Positions 24,601 through 34,739 of a stretch of DNA of 64,000 bases are shown piece after piece. The translations under genes were made by a program, and so were the position numbers. The stretch's first letter is position 1. Each line of letters begins with the position of its first letter. The notes under the pieces were generated by a model. That model searched no databases. It worked only from the letters and a program-made list of their open reading frames with translations, and was not told where the DNA came from. This DNA is from Anastrepha obliqua (lineage: Eukaryota > Arthropoda > Insecta > Diptera > Tephritidae), in the NCBI RefSeq assembly GCF_027943255.1, contig NC_072896.1, forward strand, positions 31,584,501-31,648,500. Reading direction: 5' to 3'.

Positions 24601-24655
24601 GAGCGATTCCATGCCAAGTGATTTAAGTGTTTTGAGCAATGTCGCAGGATTTTCT
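24601..24655 (+). repeat. Cap motif, copy facing right
   Basis: GAGCGATTCCATGCCAAGTG and the next 8 bases match, with one change, the reverse complement of 41223..41250. Weaker similarity extends about 25 bp further inward (TTTTG.GCA.TGTC). The two copies face each other across 16.6 kb, and each is followed by an AT-rich tandem array. Confidence 0.7.
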
Positions 24656-24739
24656 AAAAATTAGTTCAGGCTTGAAAAAAATGTTGAAAAAGTTATTAAA
24701 AAATTAAGGTTGAACTGAAAACATTTTGAAATAATAGAG

Positions 24740-25790
24740 TAATTTTGAGATTTGTGATATTTTGATAATTTTGGTACAGAGTTTTTAGAGTGAAATATCT
24801 TCGGTTTTAATATTTCTATAAACTCGTTTATACTTAAAAAATATTTTTTTGGGATTAAATCTTATATTTCTGGTAAAAAATAGTTTGAAAATTTTCTGTC
24901 AAATATTTTGATTTTTTTTTTTGTCCAAAATTTTTGCGAAATCATTTTTCCCCCCTTTGAAACTTCACTGAGATTTAAAAATAAATTTAATAATAAACTT
25001 GTCAAATTGTGATATTTGTGCTATACGAGTATTGGTAATTTTCGGTATCAACATTTTTATAAAGTTTAATTTTTTTTTAATTTTGGGTTAAGCTAAAACT
25101 TTTTAAAAAATATTTTTAGAAAAAAAAATTATTTTTGTGGTACAAATTTTATTTTTCTCGTAATTTTTTCTTGCCAAACAATTTTCATTTCTCTCTTTTT
25201 AAAAAATCCTCCTGAGATTTAAAAAACAAAAAAAAAATTATTATTTGCTAACTTTTATAATGTCGTGATTTGTGCCATTTTGGTAAATTTGGTATAGTTT
25301 TTTAAAGTGAAATATCTTGGCGGCTGCCGTAGCCGAATGGGTTTGTGCGTGCCCACCATTTGGGATTCAGAGAGAGAACGTAGGTTCGAGTCTCGGTGAA
25401 AGACCAAAATGAAAAAAAGTTTTTTCTAATAGCGGTCACCCCTCGGCAGGCATTGATAAACCTCCGAGTGTATTTCTGCCATGAAACAGCTCCTCATAAA
25501 AATATCTGCCGTTCGGAGTCGGCTTGAAACTGCAGGTCCCTTCATTTGTGGAATAACATCAAGACGCACACCACAAATAGGAGAAGCAGCTCGGCCAAAC
25601 ACCCAAACACCAATACATCTCCGATTTTAACATTTTTATAAATTTTTTTTTTTTTTGGATTAAAATTTTTTTTTAATTTTTGGGGGAAAAATCTTATGTT
25701 TCGCAAATTTTTAGTTTTTTGTTGAACATTTTTGCGAAACAATTTTTGTGCCCTTTTTGAGAAATCCCCCTTAGATTAAAAAACTAATAA
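24740..25790. repeat. ~255-bp AT-rich satellite, about three units, interrupted
   Basis: The block TTTGTGATATTTTG / GGTA..TTTGGTA and GTGAAATATCTT(C/G)GG recurs near 24750, 25008 and 25262. Each unit continues into AACATTTTTATAAA and a stretch ending CCTTTTTGA...GAGATT. Unit 3 is split by the SINE at 25322..25600 and resumes at about 25617 with the expected CGATTTTAACATTTTTAT. Confidence 0.75.
25322..25600 (+). mobile_element. tRNA-derived SINE, nearly full-length copy
   Basis: Starts GGCTGCCGTAGCC at 25322, with the A box TAGCCGAATGG at 25330..25340 and the B box GGTTCGAGTCTC at 25383..25394. The body matches the copy at 1466..1788 and ends at GGCCAAACACCC without the usual tail. It lies inside a satellite unit, so it post-dates the array. 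Confidence 0.88.
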
Positions 25791-26150
25791 TAAATAATAG
25801 CTTAAACTGAGTAATGCCTGCAATGGGATTCCAATAACTTTTTGTCTTATAATCAAATACGTACAGCGAAATAGCGAAAACTTAGTGCAAACTACTAGTC
25901 TAGCGTTTCTAGATTACATTAAGTATAGGCTCAGTTATTAAGGAAAAAATATGAAAAAATTCAATCTTAGCCCCTGTAAGCCTTTAGCTGAAATTAGGTC
26001 CTGAAATGTTTTTTTTAATTACCATGCAGTGCCTTTCCATAAGCAACCCCTTCACGTCATTGTTTGCATAGCTTCCTTATCCCTCTTTTTTTCTCTTTCT
26101 ATTCTTCAATTGCTGCCATCTAACCTAACCTAACTAACATAAGCTTTAAC
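25791..26150. other. Unique DNA
   Basis: No feature recognised. A short TAACCTAACC run at 26121..26135. Confidence 0.4.
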
Positions 26151-26455
26151 GGCATAATTTTTTTAATTTTTTTTAATTTTTTTATTATTTTTTATTATTT
26201 TTGTTTTTAAATATTTTTTTTTTTATTATAATTTTTTTTTTTTATATATTAGTTTTTATATTATTTTTTTATTTTTTATACAATATTATTTTTTCTATTT
26301 TTATTTTTAAGTTTTTTTATATTTTTTTTATTTTGTGTTTATTTTTTTAATATTTTTTGTATCTTTTTATATATTTAAAAAAAATTTTTTTATTATTTTT
26401 TTTAATTTTTTTTTTATTTACTATTAATATTTTTTTTATTCTTAAATATTAACAA
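26151..26455. repeat. T-rich low-complexity tract
   Basis: Long runs of T with interspersed A. Confidence 0.8.
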
Positions 26456-26869
26456 TAACTATTCATAGCACACACAATTTTTCTCTTCAAATTTCAAAAT
26501 TATTAGGTTCGGAATTGTAATTTTTTTCTCATTTAACTCCGTAGAACTCTGTACCACCGCATTTCTTTGTATCGGCTAGTGTTTCGCTTCATTACTGCTG
26601 TTGTTTTTGTCATTGCATATGTTACATGTTACGCCCATCATATTTTCCGACATTTCTAATTAATTAGCACACAAAAAGAGTGCCAGCAGCATTAATTACG
26701 CACAAAAGAATAAAAGAAAATCGAGTAATACCCACTTACAGTAGCTGTAAAAAGTAAAGTAATATTACGAATTTATTTGAAAACTAACGAGGAATATTTA
26801 GTTGTTAAATATCGGCATATTTGTTGATTTATGTGAGACATTTTAGTTAGATTTTTTTTGAATTCCAGG

Positions 26870-27165
26870 TTTATTTTAACTGCGGCCTTATCTCGCACGA
26901 AAAGCAGACTCCGGGTCTGGCCAGATTTCGACTTTTTTTCAACTTTAGACGTGAATTTAACATATTGCTATTATAACTAACGACTTGAGCTGCCAGGTAC
27001 CTTCCCAAAATTTTATTTTCTAGCGATTTATGGATATAACCTTTTAAAAAGGTTCCTCGAACAGCACGAAAAAAGGCCAGACCCGGGTGCACAACCGAAA
27101 GTTTTGGAAAAGGTGTCCAACGGAGGGTTAGACAACTTCGCTTTCTTTTAATCTGGCCCGATCTC
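26870..27165. repeat. Segment with GC-rich inverted arms
   Basis: CCGGGTCTGGCC at 26912..26923 is exactly inverted at 27075..27086 (GGCCAGACCCGG), unusual in this AT-rich region. The arms are about 150 bp apart. No known element recognised. Confidence 0.55.
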
Positions 27166-27423
27166 ACAATGCGCAAACTTTTTCAATTGGTTTCAATGAA
27201 GTGGCGCACAAGTTTTTTCAATATTTTCTTTTCATTTTGTCATTTGCGACATAAACAAACTTAACGCTCTTTTTGCCCACTTGTTTTGGCACAACAAAAT
27301 CTGTATTGCCTGCTAACCTTTTTAGCAAATGGTTGAATTTTCATTTCTGTTTTTTGAGTACTTTTTCTTTAGAATTTGTTCTGAAATAAAAATTATATTC
27401 TCTCAGAGGACATCACGGACTTA

Positions 27424-28141
27424 TTAAGGGGGTATTCTAGTCTAGAAATTTGAAAAAATCGAAAATGTTTTTTTTTTCAAAATTCGATAATTTAAGTATT
27501 CAAAAATATCTCCCTAAAAGGATTATTTTCGAAGTTACAACTATTTTAGTGACGCGACAGCTTGACTGGTTTGTCCGGACGGCGAACTTCAAACGTGCTT
27601 TTCTCGAAACTACTCCTTTCGATACGGTCGGCACGATATCTCAAGTTCTAATCAACCGATTTGCTTGAAGTTTATTATGAATATTCTTTAAATATATCTC
27701 TATCGCATGACGCACGAAAAACTGGATATTTCAACTTTTTAATATGTGTAAACAATTCGAGCAAGCTTAAAAATTAGGGAAAAATTGACCTCAATTTTGA
27801 GTAGCCGCCATTTTATGAAAAAAAAAACTTTTTCCCTTTTTTTTCTGCGTCATGCGATAGTGACATTCATATTAATTCAGAATTTGTTATCTTTTTTGTT
27901 TTGAAATGGCCACAAAGGTAGAAATCGTGACGACAAGAACACTGCCTTTTGTTTTCCCCTCCCACTTCAAGGACGCATAATTCCATGAAAATTAATTTTT
28001 TTTTTAATTCATTTTGTGTGCTCTTAATATATAAATAAATTAATGATAAAAAACTGGATAGTAAAAATATCAATAGCTTTTTTTTATTCACCGCCAAAAA
28101 ATACTCGTAGTTCGGCCCTCTAGACTAGAATACCCCCTTAA
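27424..28141. mobile_element. TTAA-flanked MITE with 19-bp perfect inverted repeats
   Basis: TTAA at 27424..27427 and 28138..28141 encloses 710 bp with identical inverted ends GGGGGTATTCTAGTCTAGA. Inside, CTATCGCATGACGCA (27700..27714) is exactly inverted at 27846..27860, giving a second, nested palindrome. No transposase is visible. The TTAA target suggests mobilisation by a piggyBac-like enzyme. It differs in sequence from the TTAA MITE at 11061. Confidence 0.88.
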
Positions 28142-28198
28142 GAAGCTCAAGACGTCCAACACAGGGTAAAAAATGGCATCTTCATCACCTTTATATAT

Positions 28199-28252
28199 TA
28201 AATATAAATAAATAATTGGCGAGCATTCCCACTTCTGTTAGGTGTTTGTTCG
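28199..28252 (-). mobile_element. SINE 3'-end fragment
   Basis: AATAATTGGCGAGCATTCCC followed by ACTTCTGTTAGGTGTTTG matches the 3' tail of the minus-strand SINE at 1466..1788. Only about 50 bp remain. Confidence 0.7.
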
Positions 28253-30380
28253 AGGTTAACTCTTAAATGTTCTGAATTTACATTCTGGTACCAATTTGAT
28301 TCAGTTCTTGCATTACATTATAAGCGGTTAGCACTATATTGCGTAGCAGATATGAAAAAATATTGAATAAAACAAATTTTTATTTACTCATAAAAATAAT
28401 TTTCATTTTCAAACTCCACTACTTTTAAAAATATCACCTTGTCCACATTTTATTTACACGTACTGTGGTGATAAAAATCTCAGCCACGACTTCTCCAGAA
28501 AACAGCAGTTGACAAGTGGACTTGTTTCTTTTCTGTTCGCACAATCTGCCGATTGTCACAAATGGTTTATATTTTTGTTGTTTTTGTTTTCTTCTTTTTT
28601 TTCTCTTTTGTTACAGCAATGCGCTTGGCTGCTGCTGTTGGTACTTTGCGAGCCACGTGAGGCCAACATGACTGGCGCTATACACGTCGCGCACACACAC
28701 ACACAGCCGCTGCTGCTGCTGCTGCTATTGCCTCTGTCATCAACACGGCAATTGTCCGTTGCGTTGCGTTGAGTGACGATGTGCTGCTGTGCGTTTGCTG
28801 TACAGCCTCCTCCGCAGAGTACAAATAAATCTGCATTCACCTTGTGTTGACGCTTGCACTGTACAAACATACAAGCATACAAACATACAGGCATACAAGC
28901 ATACCTATTGCATGTAGTTATAACATAGCATGTGTGTGTGTGTGCGTGCGTGCACAGGTTCACAGGTATATTTGCGTTGCTGCATCGCTCGCTCGTTCGC
29001 TCTATTGATATCTTCGGCTGACATCTTAGGCTTCGCGTTGCGGTGATTTTTCTTACAATAATTTGATACGTATTGTGAATTTTGTTGTTGTTTTTGCTTT
29101 TTGTTTCTTTTCGTTTTATATGCGCCTTATATGCCTTGATTGTTATTGCTGTTTGCCTCTTACTTTTATAAATTCAGTTTTCTTCGCCTTTCCGCCTTTG
29201 TAGGCATTTTGTTCGTTGTAGTTGTTGGTCCTAAGTTTATTACCTTTTTGTTTGCTTGTTTATTATCGTCATTTCGCCTGGGTGCCTGTAAATTTTTCAT
29301 CTATTTTTTGGCTTTTTTTATTTGTATATTTTTAAGTTCTTTAATGATGATTTTCTGCTTTTCTTGCCATATAACTTTTATGCGTTTATTAGTTTGTTGA
29401 GAATTTCTTAGTTTTATTGCTTTGTGAAAAATCTCTATCGTCATGGCAAAGGAAATGAAATTAATTGCAGGCTCCCTCGCTTATCATAGTGTTTGGTGTA
29501 TATGAAGCAACTCTAATTAGTTGGCGCCAACTCTAGTAATTTGCTCTCGAATTTTTCATTGTTAGTAGAATTAAGTTTTCGTGTCGGTTTTGAGCTTCAG
29601 CAACTCTTTACATTCATTGTTTTTATTGCTCTTCATTTATTTAAGAATTTAGGAAATGTTAGGAAATTTCCAGCTTTTATTTGCTTATTAACAAATTACA
29701 AAGTGTTGCAACCACATAGAAGTTATTTGGGATGAAGATTTGATGCAATCTTCAGTTTTATGTCAATAGCATCTCATTTAGGCCTAGATTTTGAAATATG
29801 GCATGAAAGTGTTTGTGTAATTCTATGCATTAGTTACAATTACGAGTCATATTGTTAGCAAGACAGTGACAATTTATTGAGAGACGCAAATTTGTAAACC
29901 ATTAATTGAATTACTCAGGAAAAACGTTTGTGGCAAATTAAGAACTTGGCTTCTTTTTTCTCGTTTCCACGGCTCATCTCTCTAATGTAAGCTTACTTAT
30001 AGTATGCAAGGCCACGATATAACTGAATATATAAATACGTGCACACCCACATCTATACATATATCAGCCACGCTACTTTTTTATTTGGCTTGCAAAGTTT
30101 TTAGTGGGCATCTTGTCTCTTCTGAACCCGTCAATTCCCAGCGACGAGTAAAAAAAAAAAATTATTTTACAACTTAAAGTGATTTTAGAATAATAAAGAC
30201 TTGGGCCATACTAATAAAAAGCAACTTTTAATCTTACCATAAAAATTTCAATTGGAGTAATTAATTCCATTGGAATTATCATATTGAAGAGAATTTGTTT
30301 TTTTTTTTTTGGCGGTGAAATTCGGTGCCTTCGCACCGTCATTACGACGTGTGTGGTGATTTTACTAAAAATATCCTCCC
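28253..30380. other. Unique DNA with microsatellites
   Basis: Contains a pyrimidine tract ending TTACAG at about 28616, which looks like a splice acceptor but has no good donor to define an exon. Also (CA)n at 28692..28701, (CTG)n at 28704..28724, CATACAAG-type repeats at 28866..28902, and (TG)n at 28931..28945. No gene recognised. Confidence 0.45.
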
Positions 30381-30499
30381 TCTTCTCTTGGACTTCTTCT
30401 TCAACCCCTGTACGGGTAGAGGTCCAAGATGGCGTTCTAAAAAGGGCAAATTCACTAAGGTAAGGTTAGGTTAGGTTAGGCTTTTGTGGCAGTCGGCTT

Positions 30500-32095
30500 A
30501 GAGTAGCGATAACCGCTTACGCGATTTTGGCCGAGTTTAACAAAGCACGCCAGTCATTTCTTTCTCGTGTAAGCTGGCACCAGTTAGACACACCAAGTGA
30601 AGCCAAGTCCTTCTCCACCAATCTTACGCAGAATCTTTCTCTCGAACACTCCAAGCGTCGCTTTATCGGATGTTGTCATCGTCCAAGCTTCTGCGCCATA
30701 GGTTAGGACGGGCGTGATGAGAGGCTTGTAGAGTGTTAGTTTTGTTCGTCGAGAGAGGACTTTACTACTCAATTGCCTACTTAGTCCAAAAAAGCACTTG
30801 TTGGCATAAGAGATTCTCCGTTGGATTTCCAGGCTGACATTGTTATCGGTGTTAATGCTGGTTCCTTAATAAACGAAGTCATAACTGTCAACAGGGTGGG
30901 TGCGCACTCACACGACAGCTAGTCACCCTGTCTGAAACCTCGTTTGGTATCAAACGGCTCGGAGAGGTCCTTCCAATTCTGACGGCGCTGCTGGCGTTGA
31001 GCAACGTCATCTTGGATAGCCGTATTAGTTTTGAGGGGATACCAAATTTAAACATCGCGGCATATAGACAACTTCTCTTCGTGCTGTCGTATGCAGCTTT
31101 GAAGTCGACGAAAAGATGGTGTGTGTCGATTCTCCTTTCAGTGTTCAATAAGTGTTCCCTCCATAATTTTCGCCGTTTTTGTTCTTACAGAAAAACGCCC
31201 CCGTCTTAAAACCTTCTGTAAGCCGCTGAACTTTCTGGTAGAATTTTCGGGCGTTGTTCCTATTGGCCAGCATCTCAAGCTCCTCGCACTCACATATTTT
31301 GGTCTCTCGTTTCTTCTGTCAGATAATACGTCTCTCTTCTCGGTCCCACGTGGCTTGCGTTGCGCCCGATCGCCGCGTGGCTCTATAGGCGGCATCTTTG
31401 CTTTCTGCGGCAGCATGACATTCCCCCCCCGGACCAACTGTTTTTTCGAGCTCGCCGGAATCCGATTTCTTCTTTGGCGGCGGTACGTAGACAACGAGAA
31501 AGGTTGCTCCATTGCTCGTGCATGTCGCTTTGTTGGGCAGTACTCTCTGAGAGCAGGAGTGAGAGTCGAGTGGCGAATCCTCTGGCTGTCTGTTGTGATT
31601 GCAGCTTTTCGATGTCGAACTTTCTTTGCGTAGGTAGATGTACATTTTTTGCTGCACAGAGGCGTGTACGCAGTTTGGCTGCAACGAGGTAATGATCCGA
31701 GTCGATGTTGGGTCGTCGGATCGTACGTACATCTACTACACTAGAAGCGTTTCTTCCATCTATCACGAAGTGATCGATCTGGTTTCGGATTTTTCGAGCA
31801 GGAGAGAGCCAGGTAGCTTGGTGTATCTTTTTATACTGGAATCTGGTGCTGCATACTACCATGTTTCGGGCCCCGGCGAAATCGATCAGCCTCTGCATGT
31901 TTCCGGATGTTTCGTTGTGCAGGCTGAATTTTCCGACTGTGGGACCAAAAATTCCCTCCTTGCCCACCCTGGCGTTGAAGTCGCGAAGCACGATTTTTTT
32001 GTCGTGGCGGGGGCAGCGCTCTTAGGAAAATTTCCAAGCGCTCATAGAGAGAATCTTTGATAAATTGATAAATTGAATTGGTGATTCCCATTTTT
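30500..32095 (-). pseudogene. RTE-like non-LTR retrotransposon, deleted and frameshifted
   Basis: Minus strand, N to C. The APE endonuclease C-terminal half is at 31995..31700 (RDFNARVGKEGIFGPTVG, LIDFAGARNMVVCSTRF, IRNQIDHFVIDGR, NIDSDHYLVAAK with the catalytic SDH). A linker follows at 31700..31150 with frameshifts. A partial reverse transcriptase motif A is at 31115..31080 (LFVDFKAAYDS). A distal block is at 30772..30600 (LYKPLITPVLTYGAEAWTMT, LGVFERKILRKI), and a C-terminal piece DLASLGVSNW lies near 30590. The RT fingers and the YADD region are deleted. Motifs are in natural order, so this is one element with internal deletions. Confidence 0.85.
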
Positions 32096-32980
32096 TTCTA
32101 TTTCTTCTTTTCGTCGGCGAAGCTCTTGATTTGAAGGGTGCGTAGTCCGATCAACTGAAATTTTTAATTTACGGTATAAGAATAATTTCATTTTCGACTA
32201 TATAAGGAAATAGTTATGGAAGCAGCGAAGGTTTGTTTATTATATCTATTTTTTTATATTTTTTTTATGTATTCATTTTTTTATATTTATTTCTTTTTAT
32301 ATTTTTTTACATATATTTATTGTGTTTATTCTTGTATTATTTTATATATTTATTTATTTTTGTCCATCTTCACAAGCAGCGGATAAACAACTTCATTCCA
32401 GAATATTTATAAAAAATTTATATTTCTAACAGCGGCGAACCCTCGATAGGTGCAGGCTAACTGCATTCATTTAGCCACAATTCTGAAGTTGATATTTTCA
32501 AAAACATTAATTTACACTAAAGAATGGCTCATTAGAGGTATACCTTGTTAATATGAGTACACCTCAACTAAAGTAGCTAATTACATGCGCCTTTCCTAAA
32601 TTTAAAATTCCACCCAAAATATTGTTTTGAATATTTTTTGTTTGTTTAATTTCATAATAGCTAAACTCCACTTATACAAATGTTCGCCCAATTTACAAGT
32701 AGAAAATTGGCATTATGTAATCATAAACATTTATAGTTTTGTTTATAATTTAACTTTTGAAATATTCCCAATACAAAGGCACACACACTGGTAGACGCAA
32801 TTTATGCTTACATTGTTAAAGAGCCATTGTAAGCCGAAATCTAATTTTTCAACTACTTTCAAGCGGTCATAACCACCAATTAACCCCGGCATACTGGATG
32901 CATATTCATACACTTATATATGTGTGTATGTAGTTTTTGTGCGTGCATTATTTTCTATACTACCCTACAGTGAAAGTTAC
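32096..32980. other. Unique DNA with T-rich tract
   Basis: T-rich at 32230..32360. No gene recognised. Confidence 0.45.
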
Positions 32981-32990
32981 TAGTTCGGAA

Positions 32991-33102
32991 CTATCTTAGC
33001 ACTAAACGTTAGGAAACGTTAGAAGGCGAACAACCTTCAGCTGCGTAGAGCAAACCGTTAGTGCTAAGGTAGCTCGTTTGCTCTTCGTAGCTGAAGGTGG
33101 TT
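32991..33102. repeat. Two interlaced inverted repeats
   Basis: CTATCTTAGCACTAA at 32991 pairs with the complement at 33056..33072. A longer pair, 33032..33055 with 33076..33102, has arms of about 24 bp including CTTCAGCT and GAGCAAAC. The right arm of the first pair lies in the loop of the second, so the two hairpins are mutually exclusive or pseudoknot-like. Confidence 0.75.
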
Positions 33103-33481
33103 TGAAGGGACGCGATGTCCTTTAAATTGAGAATGATAAGCCTGTATATTCAAATTATATCAGTAAGTGGAGTAGTCAACCTCAGCATCTGTTTTCGAGC
33201 AGTTAAGTGACTAGGTACTTATTAGTGCAAAACACACTAGCCAATTTGTGACGAAAATCACCAGTTTGGGTTGGGTTGAAAAAGTAAATGAAAATGGATA
33301 TACGCACGCTTTAAAAATCGTTTACTTTGAAATTAAAATATTAAAGAAGATTTTGTACTACATTTGTGTCTGGGTATAGTGAACTAATTATTGTTAGGCC
33401 TTTGCACTGTATCTCGGTTGTAAATGCTCATATGTTATAATTTTTTATTAAAAAACTTGATTATGTGCTAAACATATAAAT

Positions 33482-33655
33482 GTGTTGGTGCGTGATTACC
33501 ATTCGGAAGTGCACAGGTACGAATTATCAAATGATAGAATAAGTTTTTCCCTACAGCGGTCGCCCCTCAAAATGGCAATGGCAAGCCTCCGAGAGTATTT
33601 CCGCTATGAAAAAGCTCCTCATAAAAAGGTCATTTGCCGTTCGGAGTTCTAAGAA
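33482..33655 (+). mobile_element. tRNA-derived SINE, diverged partial copy
   Basis: From GTTGGTGCGTGATTACCATT through GGTCGCCCCTC, GCCATTGCC-like words, GAAAAAGCTCCTCATAAAAA and TTTGCCGTTCGGAGT. The A box is cut off and the B box is degraded (GGTACGAATT). The 3' end is missing. Confidence 0.8.
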
Positions 33656-34739
33656 TCTTATTTTTCGATGCTAAACTTGTTTGATGAGAGATAATATTAC
33701 GTTTCATTTTATTTATTTTTTGTTGTTGTTTAAGCTCTATAAATATTTTTCCTACACTAACGCCTTTTCCGATATTTTCAAACATTTCACATTTTTTCTC
33801 TTGCGATCTGAATTCGCTCGAAGGCATGATGGCACTATCAATTTCTTAGCATTTTGAGACTTAAATAACAACAGCTTTTCTATCAATCAAAACCCGAAGT
33901 TTAATTTAGGGGAAAATCTGTTTTTATATATCATTATTTTCCTGTTTTCTCGTTGCTTTTTGCTTGAAGCTGCTTTCAAAATGCTATTCGATCTTCGATG
34001 TTCTAAAAATTGTCTTCACTATTTCGAGGTTTTCCATTGTTACCTTTTTAGAGTACTCCATGTATGAATTTTGGGAGAGACTATGTCGAGATGTTCACTA
34101 TATCCATACATAACTGTGTTTTCAAATTTGTTGGCCGCCTTACTGTGATTCTATTTTAAAAACATTGCCGATTTTTTTTTATTCTGAAATAAATAAAAAT
34201 ATAATAAATAAAAATTGTTAAAAATTCCTATTTAAATACATAACAACAACAAAAACTACAAACAATAATATAAAAATATTTATTTTTCACGCATCCCAAA
34301 TAAGTCATTTAGCAACTAGGACTATTGCGGTCAGTTTGGAACTAGTATACCTTCTGGCATCAAAACGAAGTTCATGGATTACAATGCCTGCTGTGTTGTT
34401 TGACTTTTCACTGCAAGTTATATATGCGTTTTTGTGTGTGTGTGTGCGTGCTTTGCTTCTCCCTAAATCGTCAGTAGGGTGTTCAAAGAATTTCATAAAG
34501 CCACTGACTGAAAAATTACCAAAAAATACAATACAAATGCAATCCATAAATGGCTTGAAATAATTAGGTCCAGTAATGATAGTTTTGACCGAAAATGGCA
34601 TTGCAACGAATGAGTTGCATTAACAAATGCGTTTTGGGTTAATTCATATGCAGTCAATGTATAAAAGGCAACCAAAAAAAGATTAAAAAAAGTTAGAAAA
34701 AACAATATTGAAAAACATTAACACAATAATAAAAGCAGC
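33656..34739. other. Unique DNA
   Basis: No gene or recognised transposon. A (GT)n run near 34434..34447. Confidence 0.45.

Noticed and set aside
25322..25400. Possible functional tRNA gene (A and B boxes present)
   Set aside because: No cloverleaf with a plausible anticodon arm; box spacing is long and the rest of the SINE body follows.
28509..28772. Exon containing the (CTG)n run with ATG after TTACAG
   Set aside because: Acceptor-like, but the only nearby donor (CAC|GTGAGG) is weak and the frame beyond is low-complexity.
30461..30480. GGTTA repeats resembling insect telomere (TTAGG)n
   Set aside because: Only about four units, next to a retrotransposon 3' end. Flies lack TTAGG telomeres and such short runs are common.
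31121..31633. 170-codon + strand open frame
   Set aside because: It is the antisense shadow of the RTE-like remnant, whose minus-strand frames carry recognisable endonuclease motifs.
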